This document shows positions 18,634 through 25,950 of a stretch of DNA of 64,000 nt, one piece after another. The notes under the pieces are model-generated. The model had not been told where the DNA came from, did no database searches, and was given only the letters and a program-made list of their open reading frames with translations. Source of the DNA: Rhodanobacter lindaniclasticus (GTDB lineage: Bacteria; Pseudomonadota; Gammaproteobacteria; Xanthomonadales; Rhodanobacteraceae). The DNA is taken from assembly GCF_004799035.1 (NCBI RefSeq), contig NZ_MWIO01000026.1:62001-126000 (forward strand). The letters run 5' to 3'. Position numbers and translations under genes: made by a program. The stretch's first letter is position 1. Each line of letters begins with the position of its first letter.

Positions 18634-19313
18634 GCAAGCTGCTGCCTTCATCCGTTTCCGGCGTCCTGTTCGATCTCGATGGCACCTTGCTGGACAGCGC
18701 GCCCGATCTGTATGCCGCGTTGCAGGAGCAGTGCGCCGAGGAAGGCGTGGCATCGCCCGCCTACGCGCCGGTGCGCGAGGTGGTCTCGCGTGGCGCCCGT
18801 GCGGTGTTGCGCTGCGCCTTCGCCTCGCGCGGCGAGGCGGCCATCGAGGCGCTGGTGCCCCGTTACCTGCAACTTTACGAGCAGCTGATGGCCCGCGACA
18901 CGCGTGCCTTCGACGGGGTCGACGACCTGCTGACGCGGCTAGAGGCGCGTGGCCTGCGCTGGGGCATCGTCACCAACAAGGCGGCGTTCCTGACCGACGA
19001 ATTGCTGCGCCGGATCGGCTGGTCCACGCGCGCCGCCGCGGTGGTGTGCGGCGACACCCTGCCGGTGAAGAAGCCCGACCCTGCCCCGGTGCTGCTGGCC
19101 TGCGAACGCGCGGGACTGGTGCCGGGCCAGTGTCTGTTCGTCGGCGACGACCGCCGCGACGTGCAGGCCGGCACAGCGGCGGGCCTGTTCACCGTGGCCG
19201 CGAGCTGGGGCTACCTCGACGGCGGTGACCCGCATGCCTGGGACGCCGATGTCGTGCTCGATCACCCCGCCGCACTGGCCGCGCTGCTGCAACTGGAACC
19301 GGCGACGGCATGA
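18630..19313 (+). CDS. gph: Phosphoglycolate phosphatase (HAD family)
   Basis: HAD hydrolase of 227 residues, likely removing phosphate from 2-phosphoglycolate. Motif I is FDLDGTLLDS with the nucleophile Asp, motif II is IVTNK, and motif III/IV is VKKPDP plus FVGDDRRDV. The ubiG-gph pairing is common in gammaproteobacteria; the substrate is inferred from that context and could be another small phosphate ester. Overlaps ubiG and the next gene by ATGA at each end. Confidence 0.88.
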   Translation: MSKLLPSSVSGVLFDLDGTLLDSAPDLYAALQEQCAEEGVASPAYAPVREVVSRGARAVLRCAFASRGEAAIEALVPRYLQLYEQLMARDTRAFDGVDDLLTRLEARGLRWGIVTNKAAFLTDELLRRIGWSTRAAAVVCGDTLPVKKPDPAPVLLACERAGLVPGQCLFVGDDRRDVQAGTAAGLFTVAASWGYLDGGDPHAWDADVVLDHPAALAALLQLEPATA

Positions 19314-20164
19314 GCGAACAGACTGGACAGAACGCGGTGTTGCAGGGCTTCATCGACAAATGGCTGGCCGCGCAGCCGCAGCAGCGCGTGGCACTGGCCT
19401 TCGTCGACGGCCACCGTCACCCGGGCCACGTGGCACTGGCCGCGCTGGAGCAGGAGCTGCTGAGCGCGGCCTACGGCATCCGCGAGCCGCAGGTGGCGGC
19501 CGCCAAGCTCGGCTGGTGGGCGGAGGAACTGGCCGGTGCGGCGTCCAGCGGCGGGCGGCATCCGCTCACCCAGGTGCTGTTCGACGACGAACGCGGCCAC
19601 GCGATCGCCACCGAACTGTGGGTGGCGCCGGTACTGGCGGCGATGGCGCAGCTGGAGCAGGGCACGGCGGCCGATTACGCCGGCCAGCTGCAGGCGGCGA
19701 TGCCGCTGCATGGCGCGCTGGCCGCGCTGGAGACGGCGTGGTGGTACGGTGCGGCGGCCTCGTCCGGACGCGCCGCCAGGATTGCCGTACTCAACCATCT
19801 GCTGCATGCCCTGTTGCACCTTGAGGCGGATGCCGAACGCGACCGCCTGCCGCTGCCGATGGCGCGGCTGGCGCGCCACGGCCTGGATCGCGCACAGCTG
19901 AGCAAGCCCGGTCCGGCCAGGCAGCAGGCGATTACCGCCCAACTCGATGACTTGCTGGGTGACTGGCGCGCCGCTGACGCGCTTGGCGGGCCGCTCAGCG
20001 TGTTTCGTGCCGTCGAGTCGCGCCATGCCCGCGCGCTGGCGCAGCACGCCTCGCACGCTGCCGATGCACTGGCCGCCCTGCGGGCCGGCCAGCCGCGTAC
20101 GCCATGGTCGACGCCGTGGCGGGCGTGGCACGCTGCCCGTGCATGGCGGCGTCAGGCGCGGTAG
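19310..20164 (+). CDS. Phytoene/squalene-synthase-like protein of unknown function
   Basis: A 284-residue, Ala-rich, largely helical protein. The segment AAKLGWWAEELAGA followed by HPLTQVL resembles the substrate-pocket helix of squalene/phytoene synthases. The Asp-rich DxxxD motifs of active synthases are not evident, so it may be a non-catalytic relative. Translationally coupled to gph (ATGA overlap). A link to isoprenoid or quinone metabolism is suggested only by ubiG nearby. Confidence 0.55.
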   Translation: MSEQTGQNAVLQGFIDKWLAAQPQQRVALAFVDGHRHPGHVALAALEQELLSAAYGIREPQVAAAKLGWWAEELAGAASSGGRHPLTQVLFDDERGHAIATELWVAPVLAAMAQLEQGTAADYAGQLQAAMPLHGALAALETAWWYGAAASSGRAARIAVLNHLLHALLHLEADAERDRLPLPMARLARHGLDRAQLSKPGPARQQAITAQLDDLLGDWRAADALGGPLSVFRAVESRHARALAQHASHAADALAALRAGQPRTPWSTPWRAWHAARAWRRQAR

Positions 20165-20277
20165 TTTTGCGTGAGCAGACGCAGTGTTTCCGTGGTGCCG
20201 CCATTGTGAGGCGGCAGTCTTGCCCCAAGATTGGCGGTTTCGCGGCGGCTCGTCGCGCCGATGTCAGGATCCCCACC

Positions 20278-21225
20278 ATGCCGAACCAGGAAAACACCGC
20301 CCGCCTGCTCCCCGATGTTGCCGTGCACGCGCAACCTCATCTTGCCGGCGCGCTGGATTGGGTCGGCATGGCCGAGATCCAGGTGCCGGTGTTGTTCGAC
20401 GCGGGTGATGGGCAGCCGCAACGCTCCAGCGCCCGTGTCGGCGCCTTCGTCAACCTCAAGCGGCCGGACAAGCGCGGCATCCACATGTCGCGGCTCTATC
20501 TGCAGGTGGAGCAGGCACTGGGCACGCAGACCTTGAGCGCCGACATGCTGCGCTCGCTGCTGCGCGGCTTCCTCGACTCGCACCAGGATCTGTCCGATCG
20601 CGCCTGCCTCAGCATCCATTTCGAACATCTCGTGCGCCGGCCGGCGCTGAAGAGCGCGAACAGTGGCTGGCGCGCCTATCCGGTGTGCATCGAGGCCAGC
20701 CTGGTCGGCGACCAGTTCCTGCTCGAGTTCGGCACCGAGGTGGTCTATTCCTCGACCTGTCCGGCCTCGGCCGCGCTCTCGCGACAGTTGATCCAGGACC
20801 AGTTCATCCACGATTTCGCGCCGGGCGAGACGCTCGATCACGCCGCGGTGCTGGCGTGGCTGGGCAGCGAGAAGGGCATCGTGGCCGCCGCCCATGCCCA
20901 GCGCAGCGTGGCGCGCCTGCGCGTGCGCCCGGCGGCCGGCGCCGGCTTCCACCTGGTCGAGCTGATCGATCGGGTCGAAAGCGCGCTCGGCACGCCGGTG
21001 CAGACCGCGGTAAAGCGCGAGGACGAACAGGCCTTCGCGCTGGCCAACGGCAGCAACCTGATGTTCTGCGAGGACGCCGCCCGGCGTATCCAGAAGGCGC
21101 TCGATGCCGACGACCGCCTCGGCGATTTCCACATTCGGGTGGAACACCAGGAGAGCCTGCACCCGCACGACGCCGTTGCCTACGCCAGCAAGGGCGTGGA
21201 GGGCGGCTACGGTTCCATCGGTTAG
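20278..21225 (+). CDS. folE2: GTP cyclohydrolase I FolE2
   Basis: Type IB GTP cyclohydrolase, first step of folate synthesis. It is 315 residues from ATG 20278. Signature segments are GIHMSRLYL, YSSTCPASAALSRQ with the conserved catalytic/metal Cys, and the C-terminal HEN-type region near VEHQESLHPHDAVAYA. FolE2 enzymes do not strictly need zinc. Whether a FolE paralogue exists is unknown from this window. A small hairpin (20197-20215) sits upstream, with no clear Zur site seen. Confidence 0.93.
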   Translation: MPNQENTARLLPDVAVHAQPHLAGALDWVGMAEIQVPVLFDAGDGQPQRSSARVGAFVNLKRPDKRGIHMSRLYLQVEQALGTQTLSADMLRSLLRGFLDSHQDLSDRACLSIHFEHLVRRPALKSANSGWRAYPVCIEASLVGDQFLLEFGTEVVYSSTCPASAALSRQLIQDQFIHDFAPGETLDHAAVLAWLGSEKGIVAAAHAQRSVARLRVRPAAGAGFHLVELIDRVESALGTPVQTAVKREDEQAFALANGSNLMFCEDAARRIQKALDADDRLGDFHIRVEHQESLHPHDAVAYASKGVEGGYGSIG

Positions 21226-21237
21226 GCCGCGCGATCG

Positions 21238-21549
21238 TCAGCGGGAGTGCGGCGCATCCGGATCGCTCGGCGCGTCGGGGTTGCGGCAGCTCACAAAATG
21301 AAAATGTTCCGGCACCGGATCCTCCCCGCCGGTACACAGCGGCTGGCAGCGCAGCAATCGCCATGCGGCCAGCAGACTGCCGCGCCACGGACCGAAGCGG
21401 ATGACCGCGATCCGTGCATAATCGGAGCAACTGGGGTGGAAGCGGCAGCGGGGGCCAAGCAGGGGGCTGAGCCAGCGCTTGTACAAAGCCAGCAACCACA
21501 GTATCAATCGGGCAGGGATATTCACGGGTACCGAAGCGGCGTGCGCCAT
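21238..21549 (-). CDS. yidD: Membrane protein insertion efficiency factor YidD
   Basis: A 103-residue protein with the YidD signature [20 protein letters not shown] followed by [17 protein letters not shown] and [12 protein letters not shown]. It has an N-terminal hydrophobic stretch ([11 protein letters not shown]). It acts at the inner membrane with YidC. The start is taken at ATG 21549. The frame is open to 21597, but that extension would overlap the good dksA promoter at 21579-21607. It is an orphan, away from rpmH-rnpA-yidC, and its 3' end is 12 bases from folE2 (convergent). Confidence 0.88.
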   Translation of the reverse strand: MAHAASVPVNIPARLILWLLALYKRWLSPLLGPRCRFHPSCSDYARIAVIRFGPWRGSLLAAWRLLRCQPLCTGGEDPVPEHFHFVSCRNPDAPSDPDAPHSR

Positions 21550-21578
21550 GTAGTGGTACAAGTATTCCAGAAGCAGGC

Positions 21579-21607
21579 TTGCCGGTGTTGAATGCATCGG
21601 CTATAAC
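21579..21607 (+). promoter_or_regulatory. Predicted sigma70 promoter of the dksA-like gene
   Basis: TTGCCG (21579-21584), a 17-base spacer and TATAAC (21602-21607) form a good promoter. Transcription would start about 27 bases before ATG 21642, which has GAAGGGA in the Shine-Dalgarno position. Confidence 0.6.
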
Positions 21608-21641
21608 ACGCGGCCCCCAAGGCCAATCAGGGTGAAGGGAT

Positions 21642-22847
21642 ATGGCGAAGACCAAAGCGAGTTCGACCGCCGCCAAGGCGCACAAGGGCAAGACGCCGAA
21701 CAAGGCCGGCAGCACGGCTGACAAGTCGAAACCGACGGCGGGCAAGGGGCGGGGCAAGGTTGCCGCCAAATCCCCGGCACGGGCCGCTGTGAAAACCGCC
21801 AGCAAGGCCACCCCGAAGAAAGCCACGTCCACCAAGGCCACCAAGCCGGCCGCTCGCGCCCCGATGAAGAAAGCCGCGGCAGGCAAGAGCATCACCAAGA
21901 GCAAGGCACCGGCGGGCAAGGCCGCCGCGAAGAAGGCGCCGGTGAAGAAGGCCGCCGTGAAGAAGGTTGCCGCGAAGAAAGCTCCGGTGAAGAAGGCTCC
22001 CGCGAAGAAGGCTTCGTCAGGCAAGGCGGCAGCCAAGGCGCCAGTCAGGAAGGCAGTGGCCAAGCCCGTCGTGAAGAAGCCGGCAGCGCGCAAGGCCCCT
22101 GCCAAGGCGGCGTCACGAAGCGGCGCGGCAAAGAAGCCGGCGACCAGGACGACGCATGGCAGGGCCACCCAGCCGGCGGCGCCGGCAGACAGGCCGGCAA
22201 CACACGCGGCGCGGCCGGAGCCGGTCGCGGCGAACCATCATTCCCCCTCGCCCGCGAGCAGGCTTTTCAAAGGCAAGGTAGCCAGCGCCACGGCCATGGT
22301 CAGTGCTCCCGGGCGTCATGCCACTTCCCACAAGAAATCGAAGAACTCATCGTCCCCAATGAATAAACTGGCAACAAAAACTCTCGACAACGGCGTCACC
22401 CGTGAAGACGGGCGCTACGCATTGCCTTCCACCAGCACGATCTCCTTGCCCAAGGGCTATCGCCCGTCCAGCGACGAGGAGTACATGAATCCGCGGCACC
22501 TGGCCTATTTCCGCAACAAGCTGCGCGAATGGCGCGAGCAGTTGGTGGAAGAGTCGCGCCAGACCATGGACAACCTGCGCGAGGAAGTGCGCGACGTCGG
22601 CGACGAAGCCGAGCGGGCCACCCGCGAGACCGAAAACTCGCTGGAGCTGCGCACCCGCGATCGCTACCGCAAGCTGATCTCCAAGATCGACAAGGCGTTG
22701 CGCCGGATCGAAGAGGGCAGCTATGGTTTCTGCGAAGAGACCGACGAGGAGATCGGCGTCGATCGTCTCGACGCGCGCCCGATCGCCACGCTCTCGCTCG
22801 ATGCACAGGAGCGTCGCGAACATCTGCAGAAGCAGATGGGGGACTGA
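21642..22847 (+). CDS. DksA-family protein with long Lys/Ala-rich histone-like N-terminal domain
   Basis: A 401-residue protein. Residues 1 to about 235 are a low-complexity Lys/Ala/Pro region with KKAPVKKAAVKK-type repeats, like bacterial histone H1-like proteins. Residues 240-401 are DksA-like (EEYMNPRHLAYFRNKLREWR, ENSLELRTRDRYRKLISKID). DksA binds RNA polymerase through its secondary channel with ppGpp. Two departures stand out. The zinc-finger region YGFCEETDEEIGVDRL...LSLDAQ keeps only one of four cysteines. The coiled-coil tip reads DEAERA where DksA has DxxDxA. An ATG at 22359 could give a 162-residue DksA-sized product. Family is sure; equivalence to housekeeping DksA is not. Confidence 0.88.
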   Translation: MAKTKASSTAAKAHKGKTPNKAGSTADKSKPTAGKGRGKVAAKSPARAAVKTASKATPKKATSTKATKPAARAPMKKAAAGKSITKSKAPAGKAAAKKAPVKKAAVKKVAAKKAPVKKAPAKKASSGKAAAKAPVRKAVAKPVVKKPAARKAPAKAASRSGAAKKPATRTTHGRATQPAAPADRPATHAARPEPVAANHHSPSPASRLFKGKVASATAMVSAPGRHATSHKKSKNSSSPMNKLATKTLDNGVTREDGRYALPSTSTISLPKGYRPSSDEEYMNPRHLAYFRNKLREWREQLVEESRQTMDNLREEVRDVGDEAERATRETENSLELRTRDRYRKLISKIDKALRRIEEGSYGFCEETDEEIGVDRLDARPIATLSLDAQERREHLQKQMGD

Positions 22848-22871
22848 TCAGGGCGTGAGTCGCGTCACCGC

Positions 22872-22900
22872 AAAAAGCCCCGCTTCGAGCGGGGCTTTTT
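22872..22900. terminator. Bidirectional intrinsic terminator between dksA-like gene and sufE
   Basis: An 8-bp stem (22877-22884 with 22888-22895) closes a TCG loop, extended by A5 on the left and T5 on the right. It lies between two convergent genes and can serve both. Confidence 0.88.
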
Positions 22901-22908
22901 GCTCACTT

Positions 22909-23340
22909 CTATCCGGCTGCTGCCGCAGCGTATCCCTTCAGCTTGGCCAGCATCGCGGTCAGGCCGTTCGAGCGGGTCGGTGACAGGTGTTTGGCCAGAC
23001 CGATCGCCTGAATGAAATCCGGCTCGGTGGCGACGATCTCGGCGGCTGAGCGATCGGAATAAACCCGCAGCACCAGGGCAATCAGGCCCGAGACGATGGC
23101 GGAGTCGCTGGTGGCCTCGAAGTGCATGCAGGCCGCGTTTCCGCTGGGGACCAGCCACACCATCGACTGGCAGCCGTGCACGCGCCATGCATCGGTCTTG
23201 CGTTCCTCGGGGAACGGCGGCAGTTGCCGGCCGAGATCGATCAGGTACTGGTAGCGCTCGCTCCAGTCGCCGAGGAAGGCGAACTCTTCGGCGATTTCCT
23301 GCTGGGCCTGGTCAGTGCTGTGGGTGGCGGTGGCGTTCAT
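22909..23340 (-). CDS. sufE: SufE-like sulfur acceptor protein
   Basis: Accepts persulfide sulfur from a cysteine desulfurase for cluster assembly. It is 143 residues with the active Cys in VHGCQSMVWL. Other family segments are YLIDLGRQLPPFPEE and the C-terminal HLSPTRSNGLTAML. It starts at ATG 23340. A GATAAT (complement of 23347-23352) lies only seven bases before the ATG and no Shine-Dalgarno is visible, so the message may be leaderless. Not linked to a suf operon here. Confidence 0.9.
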   Translation of the reverse strand: MNATATHSTDQAQQEIAEEFAFLGDWSERYQYLIDLGRQLPPFPEERKTDAWRVHGCQSMVWLVPSGNAACMHFEATSDSAIVSGLIALVLRVYSDRSAAEIVATEPDFIQAIGLAKHLSPTRSNGLTAMLAKLKGYAAAAAG

Positions 23341-23380
23341 GCGCGCATTATCGCGCGGAGCAGGGCGGGAAATGAAATGC

Positions 23381-23452
23381 GCAGGGGCACGCCCCGTGGG
23401 TGATGTTCTTCGCTGCGCAGCGAAAAGCGTCGCGCACAGGGTGCGCCCCTGC
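23381..23452. repeat. Palindromic intergenic repeat between sufE and cysS
   Basis: Outer arms GCAGGGGC (23381-23388) and GCCCCTGC (23445-23452) flank a perfect 16-bp palindrome TTCGCTGCGCAGCGAA (23409-23424). It looks like a REP-type element. The rest of the gap holds nothing else. Confidence 0.6.
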
Positions 23453-23459
23453 ATGATCG

Positions 23460-24833
23460 TCAAGCCTTGGCGATGCTCCAGCGCGTGCCTTGCGCGCCAT
23501 CCTCGATCACCACGCCCATCGCAGCCAGCTCGTCGCGGATCGCATCGGCGCGGGCGAAGTCTCGGGCGCTGCGGGCGGCGCGACGCGATTCCAGCATCGC
23601 CTCGATCTGCGCGGCGTCCACTTCGGTGCCGCCGGCATGCTTGAACCAGGCTTCCGGATCCTGTTGCAGCAACCCGAGCAGCGCGCCGCCGCCGAGCAGC
23701 TCCGCCTTGGCCGCCGGGGTGCCGTGCTGGCGCGCGGCATCGGCAAGCACCGCCAGTTCGGCCAGCGCCTGGGGCGTGTTGAGGTCGTCGCACAGCGCCG
23801 CCTCGACCGCGGCCGGCACGGGCAGTTGCGCCGCGTCGATCGCCACGTCACCGAGGTCGCGCAACACCCGGTACCAGCCGTCGAGCGTGCTGACCGACTG
23901 CTGGATGGCGCCATCGGACCAGTCCAGCGGCTGGCGGTAGTGGCCGCTGAGCAGACGCAGGCGCAGCGCCTCCGGCGGGTGGAGCTTCAACAACTCATGC
24001 ACCAGCAGCACGTTGCCCAGCGACTTGGACATCTTGCGGCCGTCGAAGGTGAGCATGCCGTTGTGCATCCACCAGCGCGCGAAGGTCTTGCCGCCGTGCG
24101 CACAGGTGGATTGCGCGATCTCGTTCTCGTGATGCGGGAACAGCAGGTCGACGCCACCGGCGTGGATGTCGATCGTCTCGCCCAGTTGCGCGGCGCACAT
24201 CGCCGAGCACTCGATGTGCCAGCCGGGACGGCCGCGGCCCCACGGACTGTCCCAGCCGGGCAGTTCGGGCGTGGAGGGTTTCCACAGCACGAAGTCGGCG
24301 GGGTTCTTCTTGTACGGCGCAACCTCCACGCGGGCCCCGGCGATCAATTCCTCGGTGTCGCGACCGGACAGCGCGCCGTAGTCGGGGTACGAGGCCACGT
24401 CGAACAGCACGTGGCCTTCGGCGGCGTAGGCGTGGCCGTCGGCGATGAGTGCCTCGTTCATCGCGATGATCGCGCCGATGTGTGCGGTGGCGTGCGGTTC
24501 GAGGTCCGGCGGCGCGATGCCCAGGCCGGCCATGTCCTCGCGGTAGGCGCGCGCGTAGCGCTCGGTGATGCTCGAGATCGGCACGCCTTCGGCAAGCGCC
24601 GCGGCATTGATCTTGTCCTCGACGTCGGTGATGTTGCGCGCGTAAACCACCTGCGGGTAGTGCCGCCGCAGCAGCCGTGCCAGCACGTCGAACACCACCG
24701 GTCCACGCGCGTTGCCGATGTGCACGTAGTTGTAGACCGTAGGCCCGCACAGGTACATCGTGACGCGCGCGGGATCGAGCGGGGCAAACGGTTCGGTACG
24801 GCGCGTCAGGCTGTTGTAGAGCGAAATCGGCAT
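23460..24833 (-). CDS. cysS: Cysteinyl-tRNA synthetase
   Basis: Class I synthetase of 457 residues, normal for the family. The HIGH motif is HIGN in [11 protein letters not shown], and KMSKS is intact in [10 protein letters not shown]. Zinc ligands are the Cys in YLCGPTVYN, the Cys of SAMCAAQLG and the His/Glu of FPHHENE. The C-terminal helical domain carries [17 protein letters not shown]. Start is ATG 24833. A -10-like TAAGAT (complement of 24880-24885) is about 50 bases upstream. Confidence 0.96.
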   Translation of the reverse strand: MPISLYNSLTRRTEPFAPLDPARVTMYLCGPTVYNYVHIGNARGPVVFDVLARLLRRHYPQVVYARNITDVEDKINAAALAEGVPISSITERYARAYREDMAGLGIAPPDLEPHATAHIGAIIAMNEALIADGHAYAAEGHVLFDVASYPDYGALSGRDTEELIAGARVEVAPYKKNPADFVLWKPSTPELPGWDSPWGRGRPGWHIECSAMCAAQLGETIDIHAGGVDLLFPHHENEIAQSTCAHGGKTFARWWMHNGMLTFDGRKMSKSLGNVLLVHELLKLHPPEALRLRLLSGHYRQPLDWSDGAIQQSVSTLDGWYRVLRDLGDVAIDAAQLPVPAAVEAALCDDLNTPQALAELAVLADAARQHGTPAAKAELLGGGALLGLLQQDPEAWFKHAGGTEVDAAQIEAMLESRRAARSARDFARADAIRDELAAMGVVIEDGAQGTRWSIAKA

Positions 24834-25081
24834 CGGTCACATCCGCGAGGGAGTCGGCGGTCGGGCGGGCAGGTTGCGCATCTTAACAAGCGGCGATGCG
24901 GGCCGCGCCCCGGCTTGTCTGGCGCCTGGTCGGGCCCGGCGGCAGGTAACGCCGAAAGACCTGCGGCAAACGGCCGCCACGGCTGAACAAAGCGGCCCTG
25001 CCTAAGCGTGTATTCATAGTGAATTTGCTGCAATGCTGCCAGTCCGCGCGTGGCGTGGAACGTGCATTACGGGAGCAGGTC

Positions 25082-25606
25082 ATGGTCAAGTTATGGGTTT
25101 TCGCGTTGGCGCTGGCCATGATGGCGGCCGGCGTGCACGCGCAGAATGCGCCGTATCCCAACGATGACGGCAACGCCCACTACGGCTGGGCCGACGTGCT
25201 GCGCGCCGATCCGGTCCACGGCGTGACGCGCACCAACGTGCCGCGGCAGGAATGCTACGACCAGCAGGTGGTGCGCCATGAAGGCGGCAACAACACCGCC
25301 GGCACGGTGCTGGGCGCGGTGATCGGCGGCGTGCTGGGCAACACGGTGGGCAAGGGCGACGGGCGCAAGGCGGCGACGGTCGCCGGTGCCGTGGCCGGTG
25401 GCGCGATCGGCAATCGCAGCGCGCGCGGTCGCGACTACGAGACCACCCAGACCCAGTGCCGCGAGGTCAACACCGTTACCGAGCAGCGCCGGATCATCGG
25501 CTACGATGTGGAGTACCGCTATCGCGGCGAGGTCTACATGTCGCGGCTGGACTACGATCCGGGCGAGCGCCTGCGTGTGCGGGTTTCCGTTACGCCGGTG
25601 GATTGA
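25082..25606 (+). CDS. Exported glycine-zipper (17-kDa antigen-like) protein
   Basis: A 174-residue protein. A signal peptide (MVKLWVFALALAMMAAGVHA) precedes a mature region with a two-helix glycine zipper near residues 72-115 (GTVLGAVIGGVLGNTVGKGD, AGAVAGGAIGNRSARG). It is followed by a domain ending RLDYDPGERLRVRVSVTPVD. Such proteins associate with the outer membrane or periplasm. The start ATG 25082 follows GGGAGCAGG. The 248-bp gap upstream shows only an ATTCA/TGAAT mini-palindrome (25012-25024) and no gene. Function unknown. Confidence 0.75.
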   Translation: MVKLWVFALALAMMAAGVHAQNAPYPNDDGNAHYGWADVLRADPVHGVTRTNVPRQECYDQQVVRHEGGNNTAGTVLGAVIGGVLGNTVGKGDGRKAATVAGAVAGGAIGNRSARGRDYETTQTQCREVNTVTEQRRIIGYDVEYRYRGEVYMSRLDYDPGERLRVRVSVTPVD

Positions 25607-25630
25607 CCCCAACTCCGGCCCTCATCCATC

Positions 25631-25657
25631 TCGCCGCCCTGAGGGCGGCGATTTTTG
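25631..25657 (+). terminator. Intrinsic terminator after the glycine-zipper gene
   Basis: A 9-bp stem (25631-25639 with 25643-25651, GCCGCCC arm) with a TGA loop is followed by TTTTT. It isolates the arginine cluster leader from upstream transcription. Confidence 0.85.
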
Positions 25658-25714
25658 TTGCAGGTGTCGGTGCCTGCCGGGCGGGCACTTGATCCGTTGC
25701 AGATTTTTGTTGCA
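25650..25714 (+). repeat. 13-bp direct repeat upstream of the arginine leader
   Basis: GATTTTTGTTGCA occurs at 25650-25662 and again at 25702-25714, 52 bp apart. The first copy is part of the preceding terminator's T tract. It may be a regulator binding site or a local duplication. No clear sigma70 -35/-10 pair is seen between here and 25764. Confidence 0.5.
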
Positions 25715-25763
25715 TGGCAGCGAAATTCTCGCCATGATGTCCGCCAGTCACCCGGAACGTCGC

Positions 25764-25868
25764 ATGTCTTCAGCCGTCTATACCGCCACCGTACTCACCA
25801 GCGCCCGCGCGGCCGCTGGCATGACGTCGCGTGCGCGCCGACCGATGATTCGACATCCGGCCGGGTAG
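25764..25868 (+). CDS. Arg-rich leader peptide of the arginine operon (candidate)
   Basis: A 34-codon ORF with five Arg codons, ending in the cluster TSRARRPMIRHPAG (CGT, CGC, CGA, CGA). It finishes at TAG 25866-25868, 33 bases before a strong terminator and 82 bases before argF'. In-frame ATGs at 25734 and 25737 would lengthen it to about 43 codons and add two more Arg. GGAA (25754-25757) lies before ATG 25764. Placement, Arg clustering, and an antiterminator that overlaps its stop codon fit a ribosome-mediated attenuator. No homologue of the peptide is recognised; the call is from architecture. Confidence 0.6.
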   Translation: MSSAVYTATVLTSARAAAGMTSRARRPMIRHPAG

Positions 25869-25927
25869 GCAGTCGCACGCGTTTCTTGTGCATCGACGAC
25901 AAACCCGGCCCTTGCGCCGGGTTTTTT
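25859..25927 (+). promoter_or_regulatory. Attenuator: antiterminator and terminator of the arginine operon
   Basis: Terminator: AAACCCGGC (25901-25909) pairs with 25916-25924 around CCTTGC, with T6 at 25922-25927. Antiterminator: GGCCGGGT (25859-25866) is a perfect 8-bp complement of ACCCGGCC (25903-25910), the left arm of the terminator. GCAC/GTGC and GTC/GAC pairs inside can extend it. The antiterminator strand overlaps the last codons and stop of the Arg-rich ORF. A ribosome reaching the stop would block it, while one stalled at the Arg cluster (25830-25841) would leave it free. Confidence 0.72.
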
Positions 25928-25950
25928 GTGTTTTGGATTGGGAGCTTTGC

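Noticed and set aside
21550-21597. Longer yidD start
   Set aside because: Would overlap the dksA promoter and exceeds usual family length.
25888-25950. In-frame N-terminal extension of argF' from GTG 25888, itself Arg-rich
   Set aside because: It spans the terminator hairpin; the CGG/CGC codons come from the stem. ATG 25951 has a good SD and matches the family N-terminus.
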